This document shows positions 1-8,163 of a stretch of 16,859 nucleotides of DNA, piece after piece. The stretch is from Chromera velia. Its lineage: Eukaryota > Sar > Chromeraceae. The notes beneath the pieces are model-generated. The model saw only the letters and a program-made list of their open reading frames with translations. It was not told the origin of the DNA and did not search any database. The position numbers and the translations under genes were made by a program. The stretch is taken from positions 7,357 through 24,215 of the forward strand of contig JAHBMJ010002023.1 in the NCBI GenBank assembly GCA_018398765.1. The letters run 5' to 3'. Each line of letters begins with the position of its first letter. The first letter of the stretch is position 1.

Positions 1-406
1 CCCCCCCCTTCGTCTGCTCGCTTGAAAACAGTCCGCAGTCACAAGCTTGCCTGTCCCTCAACACTGGGAGTGATTTTTCTTTCATGAAAACAAAAAGCCT
101 TGAACATTCTTTTTCCGTGACACAAAAAGGGGCAGGCTGACGGACAAGCAGGCAGAGGGAGGCAGTCGCACGTGTACAGACAAACGAAACACACACAGAG
201 AGAATGGGGAAAGAAAGAACCACCGTTTGCAACGGAAGGGGCAGGATCGACGGATCAGAGCCACAGGCAGACACGTATATTCATTCATACCCCCCGCAGA
301 CTGAAGCCTTCACCGTCAAGGAAATGAATAGCCACCGAGGCTTGTCTGCCCATCACAGAAGTATGCAGAAGCCTTCCATGCAATCTAACGAGATGGATGT
401 AGAGAC
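1..406. other. 3' flank of the small minus-strand gene, no gene seen
   Basis: This stretch opens with a run of eight C and holds short purine-rich and CA-rich patches. No open frame here has coding character. It lies just beyond the stop codon of the minus-strand gene ending at 407, so part of it is probably that gene's 3' UTR. No TTTATT (AATAAA on the minus strand) was seen, so the transcript end cannot be placed. Confidence 0.5.
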
Positions 407-908
407 TTACTTGATGAGCCTGACGTAGAGGGCAGAGGTGTCAATCTCGTGCTTGGGGCCGCTCTTGTAGGAGACAGGCTTGGAGCGCTTCTTCACGCGC
501 TTCTCGAAGGTCTGCATTGGTGTGTGCAGTTGCAATTGCATGAGAAGGCGACAATACGATACATGAGGAGAAATGTGTAAAGTCCAAGGCAATTCAGCGG
601 CAATAAGGTAGCACGAGGAGGGAGGAGGAAGGAGAGCTTTCTGAGCACGCGAGGAAGGCGACGGCAAATTCGAGTCAGCAAGGCATCTCAAGGCAAAGAA
701 CCAGCCTGAAACTGGTTGGGATGACCACTAGAAAACACTCCTAAGCAAAAGAACGCACCTTGATGGCCTTCTTGGCTCCCTCAGCTGCACACAAGGAAGC
801 AGAAAGAGATCATTGGATCGGAGGTCAAATATGCACTAAGAAGCTCCCAGAACGGCGGAAAAGAGATGGGCTGCAAATTGCACAGCACTTACATGTGTAG
901 CCAGGCAT
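407..908 (-). CDS. Small, very basic three-exon protein (48 aa), family not recognised
   Basis: Three short exons on the minus strand splice into one frame: 908-893 (16 nt), 784-759 (26 nt) and 511-407 (105 nt with the TAA stop). Intron 1 is 108 nt, donor GTAAGT and acceptor TGTGTGCAG. Intron 2 is 247 nt, donor GTGCGT and acceptor CAATGCAG. Phases match (1, then 0), giving 48 residues that begin MPGYTSEGAKKAIK and end in ALYVRLIK. The ATG follows an A-rich leader (AACAACAACAAG), a favourable context. There are 10 Lys and 3 Arg against 4 acidic residues, with a basic core KRVKKRSK at residues 18-25. There is no membrane segment or signal peptide. Size and charge resemble small ribosomal or other nucleic-acid-binding proteins, but I cannot assign a family. 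The splice model is inferred from sequence signals alone. Confidence 0.7.
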
Positions 909-1537
909 CTTGTTGTTGTTTCGGGTCTTGTCGCAGGACAAAAATTCTCAAAGAGGAGGGGGGCGGGAAGGGATCTTGTCTTTTTGAAGGATGGCGCCGT
1001 TTCCAGTCGAATCTTCGTGGGGAAGTTAGCTCGGCAGCCCGTCAGAAATCCGTCATGCGTGCGTATCTCACATTGCGCATGCAGGTGGAAGAAATTTAAA
1101 GTGGGGCGCGCTTCGCGCATTCCTGCCGTCGCAGCAACACCCCGTTGTTCGTGCGGTCAGTCAGTCTGACACGTCGGGTTGTGTTCTGTTGGTTCTGTTG
1201 GACACTCTCAGCTCGAGATGGAAGCTTGACCTCGAATCCGTTTGCGTAGATGCAGCTTTCTTTGTGCGCGTAGCCAAACTTCTGTCAAGCAGACCAGAAT
1301 CGGTGTGTTTTTCACATTCTCACCGTTCAGAAGCCCAAGCAGCGAAGCCCATCGCCAGCCTTTCAGTCTCAGAGAAGGATCTTCTTCTTAGTCGGCAGTC
1401 CTGTTGAAGGGCTCCTTTTCCTCATTTGTCCGCACCCAAAAGTTGACCTGCCCCATAGAGGAGAAGTCCCTCTGCTTAGCTGACGGACTTCCAAAAACAA
1501 AGAACGTCCGATCGGAAGAGGCGAATTCAGTGAAACA
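909..1537. promoter_or_regulatory. Shared upstream region of two divergent genes
   Basis: About 630 bp separates the ATG of the minus-strand 48-residue gene from the ATG of the plus-strand MGNC gene, so both promoters and 5' UTRs should lie here. There is no clear TATA box. An AAATTTAAA stretch near 1093 is the only AT-rich core. A tRNA-like remnant lies at about 1018-1075. The function follows from gene arrangement, not from a recognised motif. Confidence 0.4.
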
Positions 1538-2832
1538 ATGGGCAACTGTTTCAACTCAGGAACACAGGTCAAAACAACAGCCCCGGGGGCAGCACCTCCT
1601 CAAGGGCAGCAGCCCGCAGCAGCACAGTCGGCAGACAGACCGTCAAGTGCAGGTGACCCCGGAAAGTCGGAAACGTTCGTGGCTGCAGTCGTGGAGGCAA
1701 AGCAAGGGGCCTCAGGCCCCATCCTGCCGTCCAGCTTCCCGAGTGACTTTGTGAAGAAATCCCCTGCAGAGAAACTGAGCTCATTGCAATCAGTCAGTAC
1801 ACACTGTGACTGCTCTCTCTCTTGCCATCTTCCTTCCCACGCACGGTGTCCTTTACCCGTTCGAAAGACCCCGTTGCCTTCCTGTCAAGTTCCTTCTGGT
1901 AGGACCCTGATCTTCTCAAGCTCCCTGGCTGCAGATCTTTCTTTATTCTCTTGGGCTCCTTTGCCACACCTTTTTGCTTGGCTTTCTTCCTCCTGCTTCC
2001 TCCGTCTATCTTAGCCGATCTCAGCGGGCGTACCCTGGCTCTCTTCCTCTCTCCTCTCGCCCATCCTCTGTGTGTGGGGGGGTGGTTTCTCCACCCACTT
2101 TCTCCCTCGATCCCTCCTTCCCTCTGTTCGCTGTTCGTGCGCCAACCCTTCACCCAACCAATTTGGATTCTTCTTTCGTTCATTTTCCTTCTTCCTGCCA
2201 CCCTGTTCCTCTGCCCCTCTGCATGCACGCAGTCTGTTGACCTCATTCTGGCCCACCAGGGGGACCCGAAGAGGACCGCAGAGGCCGTCACGACAGTCCA
2301 TGATGCTCTCCAACAGAGTGCGCCTCTGTCGGGGTTCATGGCAACAGACGCGGCCCACTACCTTCAGACGTTCTGCAACCTTGCCGTGGAGAGAATGCCC
2401 AAACACGGGGAGGTCGTGGGGGCATCTCTGAAGACAGCGGGGTTCATAGCGTTCCAGTGCCCTGAGTGTGTGGGGGAGATTTCGAATTTTGCCATCAAGG
2501 GTCTTTTGCTTGATAAGTTGGACTCGCAGTTTCTTAGCTCGGCACAGACAGAGGCCTTCCCGGCTTTTGAAGGAATAGCGACGATCCTTCATGATGTGGC
2601 AGTAGCGAAGGCAAGCTCGTCGGACAGCAGCGCGAGCGGCAAGGAGGTTGCAGAGAGTGCAGTGCAGTTGCTGTGTAAGGGTGCAGGGAAGCAAAAGAAG
2701 GTACCGGCGAATGCAAGTTTCTTCACGGACAGAATCAAACAGCTGAGCTCCCACAAGGGGGGCTCTGTGTCGTTTGAGGAGCTGTTGCGGAAATACATTG
2801 CTAGCGAGGGGGTGGAAGGCGTGTCTGTTTAG
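1538..2832 (+). CDS. Two-exon protein with MGNC lipidation motif (284 aa), family not recognised
   Basis: Exon 1 is 1538-1792 (85 codons) and exon 2 is 2233-2832 (199 codons plus TAG). The 440-nt intron has donor GTCAGT and acceptor GCACGCAG and sits in phase 0. The start ATG has A at -3. The N-terminus MGNCFNSG has Gly2 and Cys4, the known pattern for N-myristoylation plus palmitoylation, so membrane anchoring is inferred. Residues about 8-65 are a disordered Ala/Pro/Gln/Ser stretch. Residues about 70-283 look helical, with a CPEC pair at 161-164, a Ser-rich linker near 212-220 and an acidic helix SFEELLRKY near 265-273. I recognise no named domain. Reading straight through the intron would give a false signal-peptide-like segment. 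The 3' half is repeated downstream, probably by assembly error. Confidence 0.75.
1793..2232 (+). other. Pyrimidine-rich intron of the MGNC gene
   Basis: The intron starts GTCAGT and ends GCATGCACGCAG. Almost its whole length is C/T-rich on the coding strand, not only the last 30-40 nt before the acceptor. An open frame crosses its second half into exon 2, but that part is pyrimidine-driven Leu/Pro/Ser/Phe sequence and is not considered coding. Confidence 0.7.
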
Positions 2833-3276
2833 TTCGTCATCGATGCGTGTCTGTTTTTCTTCTTTTTCAATTGTATGTACGTGTCAGCTTGCATCTACGT
2901 GGTATGTTCCTGCGTGTCTGTTTTGCTCGTCAATAAAAGGCGGTCGGGCTGCTGAAGCCCCTCGGTCGGTCTGTTGAGGGAAGGAGAGGGAGACAAGCAG
3001 GCAGGAAGGAAGGCAGATAATCTCCAATCGAATCAGAGGAGAGGAAGGAAGCAAACGAAGGAAGAGAGAAAGAAGGAATGAAAAGAAGGGCCGGCCGTGC
3101 GGGGGTGGGGGTGGGGGCTGACTATCTCTATTTTATATCCCCGACCTGTCTTGTCAACCTTTCTGTCCTGTGTGTGTGCCTCTGTTATTCCCTGTGTATA
3201 TGCCTGTGTACGTGCTTGTCGATGAGTGAGTGAGGGGGGAGCTGGCGTCGTCTGTAGGAGGGCGGTGAGGACGGGG
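2381..3276 (+). repeat. Direct repeat copy 1 (896 bp)
   Basis: This block runs from inside exon 2 of the MGNC gene, through its stop and polyadenylation signal, into G-rich 3' flank. It recurs at 3278-4173 with a constant offset of 897 and no mismatch found by eye. It ends in ACGGGG directly before the N at 3277. Confidence 0.9.
2932..2937 (+). terminator. AATAAA polyadenylation signal of the MGNC gene
   Basis: A canonical AATAAA lies 100 nt after the stop codon, followed by a GT/CT-rich stretch (CGGTCGGTCTGTTG) that fits a downstream element. The transcript end is expected near 2950-2970. Canonical hexamer use in this organism is assumed. Confidence 0.6.
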
Positions 3277-3277
3277 N
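3277..3277. other. Single N, probable contig join
   Basis: This one ambiguous base lies exactly between the two identical 896-bp blocks. In copy 2 the sequence at the corresponding place continues as a longer G run (ACG followed by eight more G), so the first contig probably stopped in that homopolymer. Confidence 0.8.
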
Positions 3278-3729
3278 TTGCCGTGGAGAGAATGCCCAAA
3301 CACGGGGAGGTCGTGGGGGCATCTCTGAAGACAGCGGGGTTCATAGCGTTCCAGTGCCCTGAGTGTGTGGGGGAGATTTCGAATTTTGCCATCAAGGGTC
3401 TTTTGCTTGATAAGTTGGACTCGCAGTTTCTTAGCTCGGCACAGACAGAGGCCTTCCCGGCTTTTGAAGGAATAGCGACGATCCTTCATGATGTGGCAGT
3501 AGCGAAGGCAAGCTCGTCGGACAGCAGCGCGAGCGGCAAGGAGGTTGCAGAGAGTGCAGTGCAGTTGCTGTGTAAGGGTGCAGGGAAGCAAAAGAAGGTA
3601 CCGGCGAATGCAAGTTTCTTCACGGACAGAATCAAACAGCTGAGCTCCCACAAGGGGGGCTCTGTGTCGTTTGAGGAGCTGTTGCGGAAATACATTGCTA
3701 GCGAGGGGGTGGAAGGCGTGTCTGTTTAG
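3278..3729 (+). pseudogene. Truncated second copy of MGNC-gene exon 2
   Basis: This segment encodes the same last 150 residues as the MGNC gene (residues 135-284, from LAVERMPK to the TAG stop). It has no start, no first exon and no acceptor. If the duplication is an assembly artefact, this is not a separate locus. If real, it is a 5'-truncated copy. A frame can be read upstream across the N from 3226, but that joins unrelated flank and should not be treated as a gene. Confidence 0.75.
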
Positions 3730-3828
3730 TTCGTCATCGATGCGTGTCTGTTTTTCTTCTTTTTCAATTGTATGTACGTGTCAGCTTGCATCTACGTGGT
3801 ATGTTCCTGCGTGTCTGTTTTGCTCGTC

Positions 3829-3834
3829 AATAAA
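3829..3834 (+). terminator. AATAAA in the second repeat copy
   Basis: This is the exact counterpart of the signal at 2932-2937, shifted by 897. If the two blocks are one locus, this is the same polyadenylation signal counted twice. Confidence 0.4.
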
Positions 3835-4627
3835 AGGCGGTCGGGCTGCTGAAGCCCCTCGGTCGGTCTGTTGAGGGAAGGAGAGGGAGACAAGCAGGCA
3901 GGAAGGAAGGCAGATAATCTCCAATCGAATCAGAGGAGAGGAAGGAAGCAAACGAAGGAAGAGAGAAAGAAGGAATGAAAAGAAGGGCCGGCCGTGCGGG
4001 GGTGGGGGTGGGGGCTGACTATCTCTATTTTATATCCCCGACCTGTCTTGTCAACCTTTCTGTCCTGTGTGTGTGCCTCTGTTATTCCCTGTGTATATGC
4101 CTGTGTACGTGCTTGTCGATGAGTGAGTGAGGGGGGAGCTGGCGTCGTCTGTAGGAGGGCGGTGAGGACGGGGGGGGGGAGTTGTTTTTCTCTTCATGTG
4201 CTTGCTTGCACAAATTAATTCATTCGAGCAGGAATTCAGAAGCACAGAAGCGCAATGAAATTACCAAATGGATTAGATTAGGCCCGTGCAGAAGAGACAG
4301 ACAGACATACAGCTAGGGACTGTTCAGCAGTTCCCTCCCGAACAAAGGAAAGAAGGAGGAGGACGGACCCCCAAGCGGAAGGAATACAGAGGCAGTCAAG
4401 CCTCTGTTTCTTTCGTTTAGTTTCCTTCCAGGGGGGGTGCACGCAGGTGCATGTGCAGCTCGATCGATTTTTGTTCAATGGATTGATTTACTTCGTTTCG
4501 GACCTCCTTTCTCACCCACTTCTTGCCTGCATGTCCGCAGTCTTGCTTGCTTGGTTTCCTTCTCGTTTCCCTGTATGCATCTGTCTGCAAAGAAAATGGA
4601 AACTAAGCCGTACGTCTACACAGGCCG

Positions 4628-4663
4628 TCTGCCTGCCTGCCTGCTTGCTTGCCTGTCTGCCTG
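4628..4663 (+). repeat. CTGC/CTTG tetranucleotide repeat
   Basis: Imperfect tandem CTGC, CTTG and CTGT units, with single substitutions between units. Confidence 0.8.
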
Positions 4664-4820
4664 TGTTCTTTTCTCCAGCATCACTTCTTCCTTCCTCTCT
4701 TCTTTTGATTGCTTAATTCTGTGTCCGTCAGGTCAGCAGAATGTTGTCTTTCTTCGTTTCCTCTGCCTACCTACCTCTTTCTGCTTGGTCTGTCTCGATT
4801 CAATCATCAAACAAACAAAG

Positions 4821-4849
4821 GTTTGTGTGTGTGTGTGTGTGTGCGTGTG
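4821..4849 (+). repeat. GT dinucleotide microsatellite
   Basis: A nearly pure GT run with a TTT interruption at the start and one GC near the end. It marks a switch from pyrimidine-rich DNA on its left to purine-rich DNA on its right. Confidence 0.9.
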
Positions 4850-5158
4850 AACGGGACGCGACGCGAGGGAGGAAGCAGGAGGAAGGAGGAATTAAGGCGA
4901 GAAGAGAAGAGGAGTGAGTACACGCACGTGTGGGAAGGACAGGAGACCGATAGGAGGGGGGGACAGAGGGAGGGGACGGTTGTCCCTTTTTCTTCTTTCT
5001 TTGCTCTTTCTCGATCTCAAGTAGAGTCGAAACACTGCATGCGGTTTCGATCAGGGATGATTGGAATGAAGTCACTGTCTCAATTGGTGAGTGAGGGCAT
5101 GTAGCTCAATCAGTGCGGAAGGGAGGGAGGCGAAGGGGTGGGACGGGAAGGTTGGTTC

Positions 5159-5172
5159 GATGGATGGATGGA
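5159..5172 (+). repeat. GATG tetranucleotide repeat
   Basis: Short tandem GATG units, followed by the AT-rich sequence AATTAATTCATTC. Confidence 0.8.
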
Positions 5173-5887
5173 TAATTAATTCATTCGTCGATTGCTTTGA
5201 CCCGTACAGTGAAATGTGGCGGTTCGGAGGAAGTTCGGGAACCGGGCGGGCGGGCAGCCGTGCAGACAGGAAGGAAGGGGAGGGGGGGGGGAAGGGAGAT
5301 CGATGCGGGTTGATTCTTACAGGCAGGTCGGCATTCTCTGTCTGCATGTGTGTTTGTTTGCATGGACGTGATGCCGCGAGGTCAGCTCGGGTCCATGGAT
5401 TGAGTAAATGAGTGGTGCATGCATGTGTGAGTGGAATGAATGTCTGCATGTTCATCTTCATGCATGTACGTGTGCATGTATGTGCGCCATGTAGGGCACA
5501 GGAAGATGAAGAAGGAGTACTCGATCAGTGCGGGAGTCGGGCATCCAGAGAGAGCCTTTGTGATCGACCTGAATTTTTTCTGCTTTTATTCCTTGCCGGT
5601 TAGTTGGCTGTACAGAAACGACGGGCAAAAAATCTTGCATGAGAAAAATCGAAAGCGACCTACAACAAAGCGTAAGCTGCGCTAGAAGCTGCGTAACAAA
5701 GCCAAAACTTCCCCAAAAGAATGAATGATCTTATAATCCTAGCTACTATCCTAGCTCTACCTGTAAGGTAGTACTAGCTTGTTAGTATTTAGATGGGGGC
5801 CATCAAAAAAATTAGAATCGACTGAAATCGACCCTAGAATCGAATTTTATTAGGTCGGACTGACGAACCTCCCCAAAATTAATTAAA

Positions 5888-5922
5888 GGGGCGGGGGTGG
5901 GGTAGGGGGGGCTAGGGGGGGG
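5888..5922 (+). repeat. Poly-G block with G-quadruplex potential
   Basis: Six G runs of four or more, separated by single C, T or TA/CTA spacers, occur in 35 bp. This satisfies the usual G-quadruplex pattern (four G runs of at least three with short loops). It lies between AATTAATTAA on the left and an AT-rich island on the right. Confidence 0.8.
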
Positions 5923-5979
5923 ACCTGGGAGCCCCGGCCCACCATCCAGCTATACGTGTAGGCAGCACAGTAGGCTGTA

Positions 5980-6260
5980 GTAAAATTTTGAGTTAAAATT
6001 GTAAAAAATCACATAAAATTTTATACAGAACTTCTACCGTAACTTCTATATGACGTAGTATACGTCACATAATATGTGCACATGTAAAACATGATGATAT
6101 ATATATATATCCTATAGAAAAATGCTTTAATAGATCCTATAAATTATCAAGCTTCATTTAATCATAAATTTTAATGGTATGTTACACAGTTACTGTATGT
6201 ATATTGATTTAGATTAATCTAGATCGATGTTGATTATTCATTTATAATAAGGGTATAGTT
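5980..6260. other. AT-rich island, no gene seen
   Basis: The segment is strongly AT-rich compared with flanking DNA. It includes a TATATATATATAT run near 6098-6110, an inverted repeat at 6051-6067 and a palindrome ATGTGCACAT at 6074-6083. It contains many stops in all frames. Confidence 0.6.
6051..6067. repeat. Perfect inverted repeat TGACGTA-3-TACGTCA
   Basis: Two 7-bp arms are separated by GTA. Each arm holds a TGACGT (CRE-type) half. It could be a protein-binding dyad or a small hairpin; nothing in the sequence decides this. Confidence 0.7.
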
Positions 6261-6351
6261 AACAACACTGCATATAAAAATTATCTGCCGGTGACAAGCC
6301 CGGTGTAGCATATTGTAGCATGTATGACTGTGATTATTATAAGTGCCACAG

Positions 6352-6425
6352 AAGTAGAGCGTCCCGTATAGTATAGTTCTGATTCGAAATAAAGGTTCTT
6401 GTGCAGACTTTGGAAGAGTGTTATA
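6352..6425 (-). repeat. 74-bp direct repeat, copy A
   Basis: It matches 6587-6660 at 70 of 74 positions. Read on the minus strand it is open (YNTLPKSAQEPLFRIRTI) within a 6234-6545 frame of no known family. It lies downstream of the membrane-protein gene's stop. Confidence 0.85.
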
Positions 6426-6586
6426 AAGGTAGCAGAGTATTTGGTTCTGACAAAGGGATAAGATTGCTGTGTTCTTCGATGGACTGTTGGTCATAGTCGA
6501 TTGAACTCTGACGTAACCCTGTTGGAGCATTGCACACTCGGCCACTGGCAGTGTGCATTGTTCACAGTCGTCAGAAAGCTTCTAAC

Positions 6587-6660
6587 AAGTAGAGCGTCCC
6601 GTAAGCTATAGTTCTGATTCGAAATGAAGGTTCTTGTGCAGACTTTGGAAGAGTGTTATA
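6587..6660 (-). repeat. 74-bp direct repeat, copy B
   Basis: The second copy starts 235 bp after the first. The four mismatches fall in two minus-strand codons, Leu to Ser and Leu to Ala, so the changes do not suggest selection on the protein. No terminal repeats or target-site duplications were seen. Confidence 0.85.
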
Positions 6661-6806
6661 GCCGGGGATTCTGCCCTTAGCCATTGGAGATGTTGATGTA
6701 GGCATATATGTAGGCTCATGCATCATGTAGCTAGCAAATGTCAGGCTAGATGTCAGGAGCACTTTAAGTGACTGAGCAAGTCAATAGTCTGAACTTGACA
6801 CTGAAG

Positions 6807-8021
6807 CTACTTTCCGCTTTCTTTACTCAATAATCGCCTGGCATCAACCCCAGCAGCCTCGACCACGCGCGTCCCAGACCCCCCATGCACGCCCCTCACC
6901 GGAGTGACCAGACCCCCCTCCCCCTGTGCCGACAGCCCGCCCTCGGCTAGGGAGCCGCCCTCATCACAGGCGAGCGACTCCCCCCCCTCTGCCCCAGCAA
7001 CGAGATCAGCGGAGGCAGCTGTACCATCCCTCAGGCGTCTGGCTTTCTCCCTGGCCTTCTTCACGATTGCCCACTTTACCGTTACCATGTGCACCTCTAC
7101 CCCCCCGAGAAAGACAAGGAGCGCAATGATCCCGTACCCGATCCCCGACTTGAAGTTGTCCCAGTGTATGCCCAGCATCAGGATCGGAAAGCCGAGGAAA
7201 AGACCAAGTACGAGGAGACTCTGCACGCCAATGCTCCCCAACATCCACCTCGCCTGGACCTCCGGAGACCCCACATTCAACTGGTACATCAGCACGCAGG
7301 CCTCGACACAGGCCGCCAGGCAGGCCCCAAGGACAAGGGAAAAGGCGATGTTGTCGATGACCGCAGTGGCCTTGCCACCGGGTCCCGCCATGAATTGGGG
7401 ATCCACAGCGAAGGTTGTTGCGAAAATTACAAAAACATGGTGGAGCCAAGCGTCAGTGGGGAGGTCGGGGATGAAGGCCAACTCCCACACCATGACAGAC
7501 ATGAGGCTGTCTCTCGCGAAGATCCATGCCCGCATCGCGACTGCATCCGAAAGAATCATACCCGCTTCTTCGCATGTTGTGACTGTGCGCTCTTGGACAA
7601 AGCGAGCGTAGGCTTGCTTCATATTGAAGTCCGCAAAGAGCCCCTTTTCCAGACAAATGTAAGGCCCCACCAGACAGGCGATTTGTACTCCGCATGATGC
7701 TCGTACAATTATCTTGACTACATTTCCAATGAGTTTCCGCTGCTTAAGACCATCGAATGAATCCCAGTGGTTACCGGTGCTCCTGAACATTGCAGGAACA
7801 ACATATACTTTCAGCAACAATGCCGCGATCAGTACTTCCATCGCACAGAAGATGTAGATGGTAAGAGCCGATGCACCCACACATCCATCGTGAAGGAACA
7901 CGCTCCCAAGATCTGATGTGTAAATGAGCCCTGGAAACAACACCACAATCGTGGGCTTCCATATGATCAGTACAGCAACGCTCGCTGCCAAAGCAACCTT
8001 AAGATGGCTCAACCACGACAT
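6807..8021 (-). CDS. Multipass membrane protein with TLC-like core (404 aa)
   Basis: An uninterrupted frame runs from ATG 8021 to the stop at 6807. The frame is open a little further (to 8048), but no ATG lies upstream of 8021, so it gives the start (MSWLSHLK). Seven or eight hydrophobic segments lie near residues 8-30, 50-73, 99-122, 170-184, 193-207, 223-247, 260-284 and 293-318. A His-His pair at 194-195 opens the helix after the loop PDLPTDAW, and Asp/Trp/Glu residues lie in the preceding helix. This arrangement recalls TLC (TRAM/LAG1/CLN8) proteins, lipid-related ER or endomembrane proteins, but the match is by eye. HWDSF (85-89) and HWDNF (286-290) form an internal repeat. The C-terminal 80 residues start KKAREKARRLR and become Gly/Ala/Glu-rich with EGG units, probably a cytosolic tail. 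No introns were seen. Confidence 0.75.
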   Translation of the reverse strand: MSWLSHLKVALAASVAVLIIWKPTIVVLFPGLIYTSDLGSVFLHDGCVGASALTIYIFCAMEVLIAALLLKVYVVPAMFRSTGNHWDSFDGLKQRKLIGNVVKIIVRASCGVQIACLVGPYICLEKGLFADFNMKQAYARFVQERTVTTCEEAGMILSDAVAMRAWIFARDSLMSVMVWELAFIPDLPTDAWLHHVFVIFATTFAVDPQFMAGPGGKATAVIDNIAFSLVLGACLAACVEACVLMYQLNVGSPEVQARWMLGSIGVQSLLVLGLFLGFPILMLGIHWDNFKSGIGYGIIALLVFLGGVEVHMVTVKWAIVKKAREKARRLRDGTAASADLVAGAEGGESLACDEGGSLAEGGLSAQGEGGLVTPVRGVHGGSGTRVVEAAGVDARRLLSKESGK

Positions 8022-8163
8022 TCTGCATGAAGATTCTCTGAAGGCCAAGTGTCAGAGCCCCTCGATCAAAGACAAAATGCTGTCGAATACAACTTAAGCA
8101 CCACAACTGCAAGACAACCTTTGAACATCCTTCGTTCGTCTGACTTCGTCAGCGCCTGGGCAG

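Larger units (their letters stand above)
3278..4173 (+). repeat. Direct repeat copy 2 (896 bp), probable assembly duplicate
   Basis: The block matches 2381-3276, including non-coding flank and simple repeats, where a real old duplication would normally have diverged. It begins mid-exon without a splice site or start codon. After 4173 it continues into unique sequence through a longer G run. A very recent tandem duplication is possible but less likely. Confidence 0.85.
4174..5886. other. Intergenic, microsatellite-rich, no gene seen
   Basis: The stretch holds a pyrimidine-rich part (about 4480-4800), a GT repeat, then a purine-rich part (about 4855-4990) and mixed GCATG/TGCATG-rich sequence to about 5500. 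Several frames stay open for 60-137 codons, but all are driven by simple repeats and none shows a domain or plausible splice structure. From about 5680 composition turns AT-rich. Confidence 0.55.

Noticed and set aside
1951-2232. N-terminal signal-peptide-like extension to exon 2 of the MGNC gene
   Set aside because: It is a translation of the pyrimidine-rich intron. A canonical acceptor at 2232 and an in-phase donor at 1793 link exon 2 to the MGNC exon.
1794-2754. Long minus-strand frames of 181 and 247 codons opposite the MGNC gene
   Set aside because: They are antisense to a well-supported exon and to a pyrimidine-rich intron; their Arg/Glu/Lys richness is the complement of that bias.
3226-3729. 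Separate 167-residue gene starting before the N
   Set aside because: It joins unrelated 3' flank to a repeated exon fragment across an ambiguous base; probable assembly artefact.
5096-5172. tRNA gene: TAGCTCAATCAGTG looks like an A box and GGTTCGATGG like a B box
   Set aside because: The T-arm halves (GTTGG and GATGG) do not pair, the D-arm lacks a matching GAGC, and the spacer is purine-rich simple sequence. It does not fold as a tRNA.
8022-8048. Nine extra N-terminal residues of the membrane protein
   Set aside because: The first codon of that extension is TTG, not ATG. The first real ATG is at 8021.
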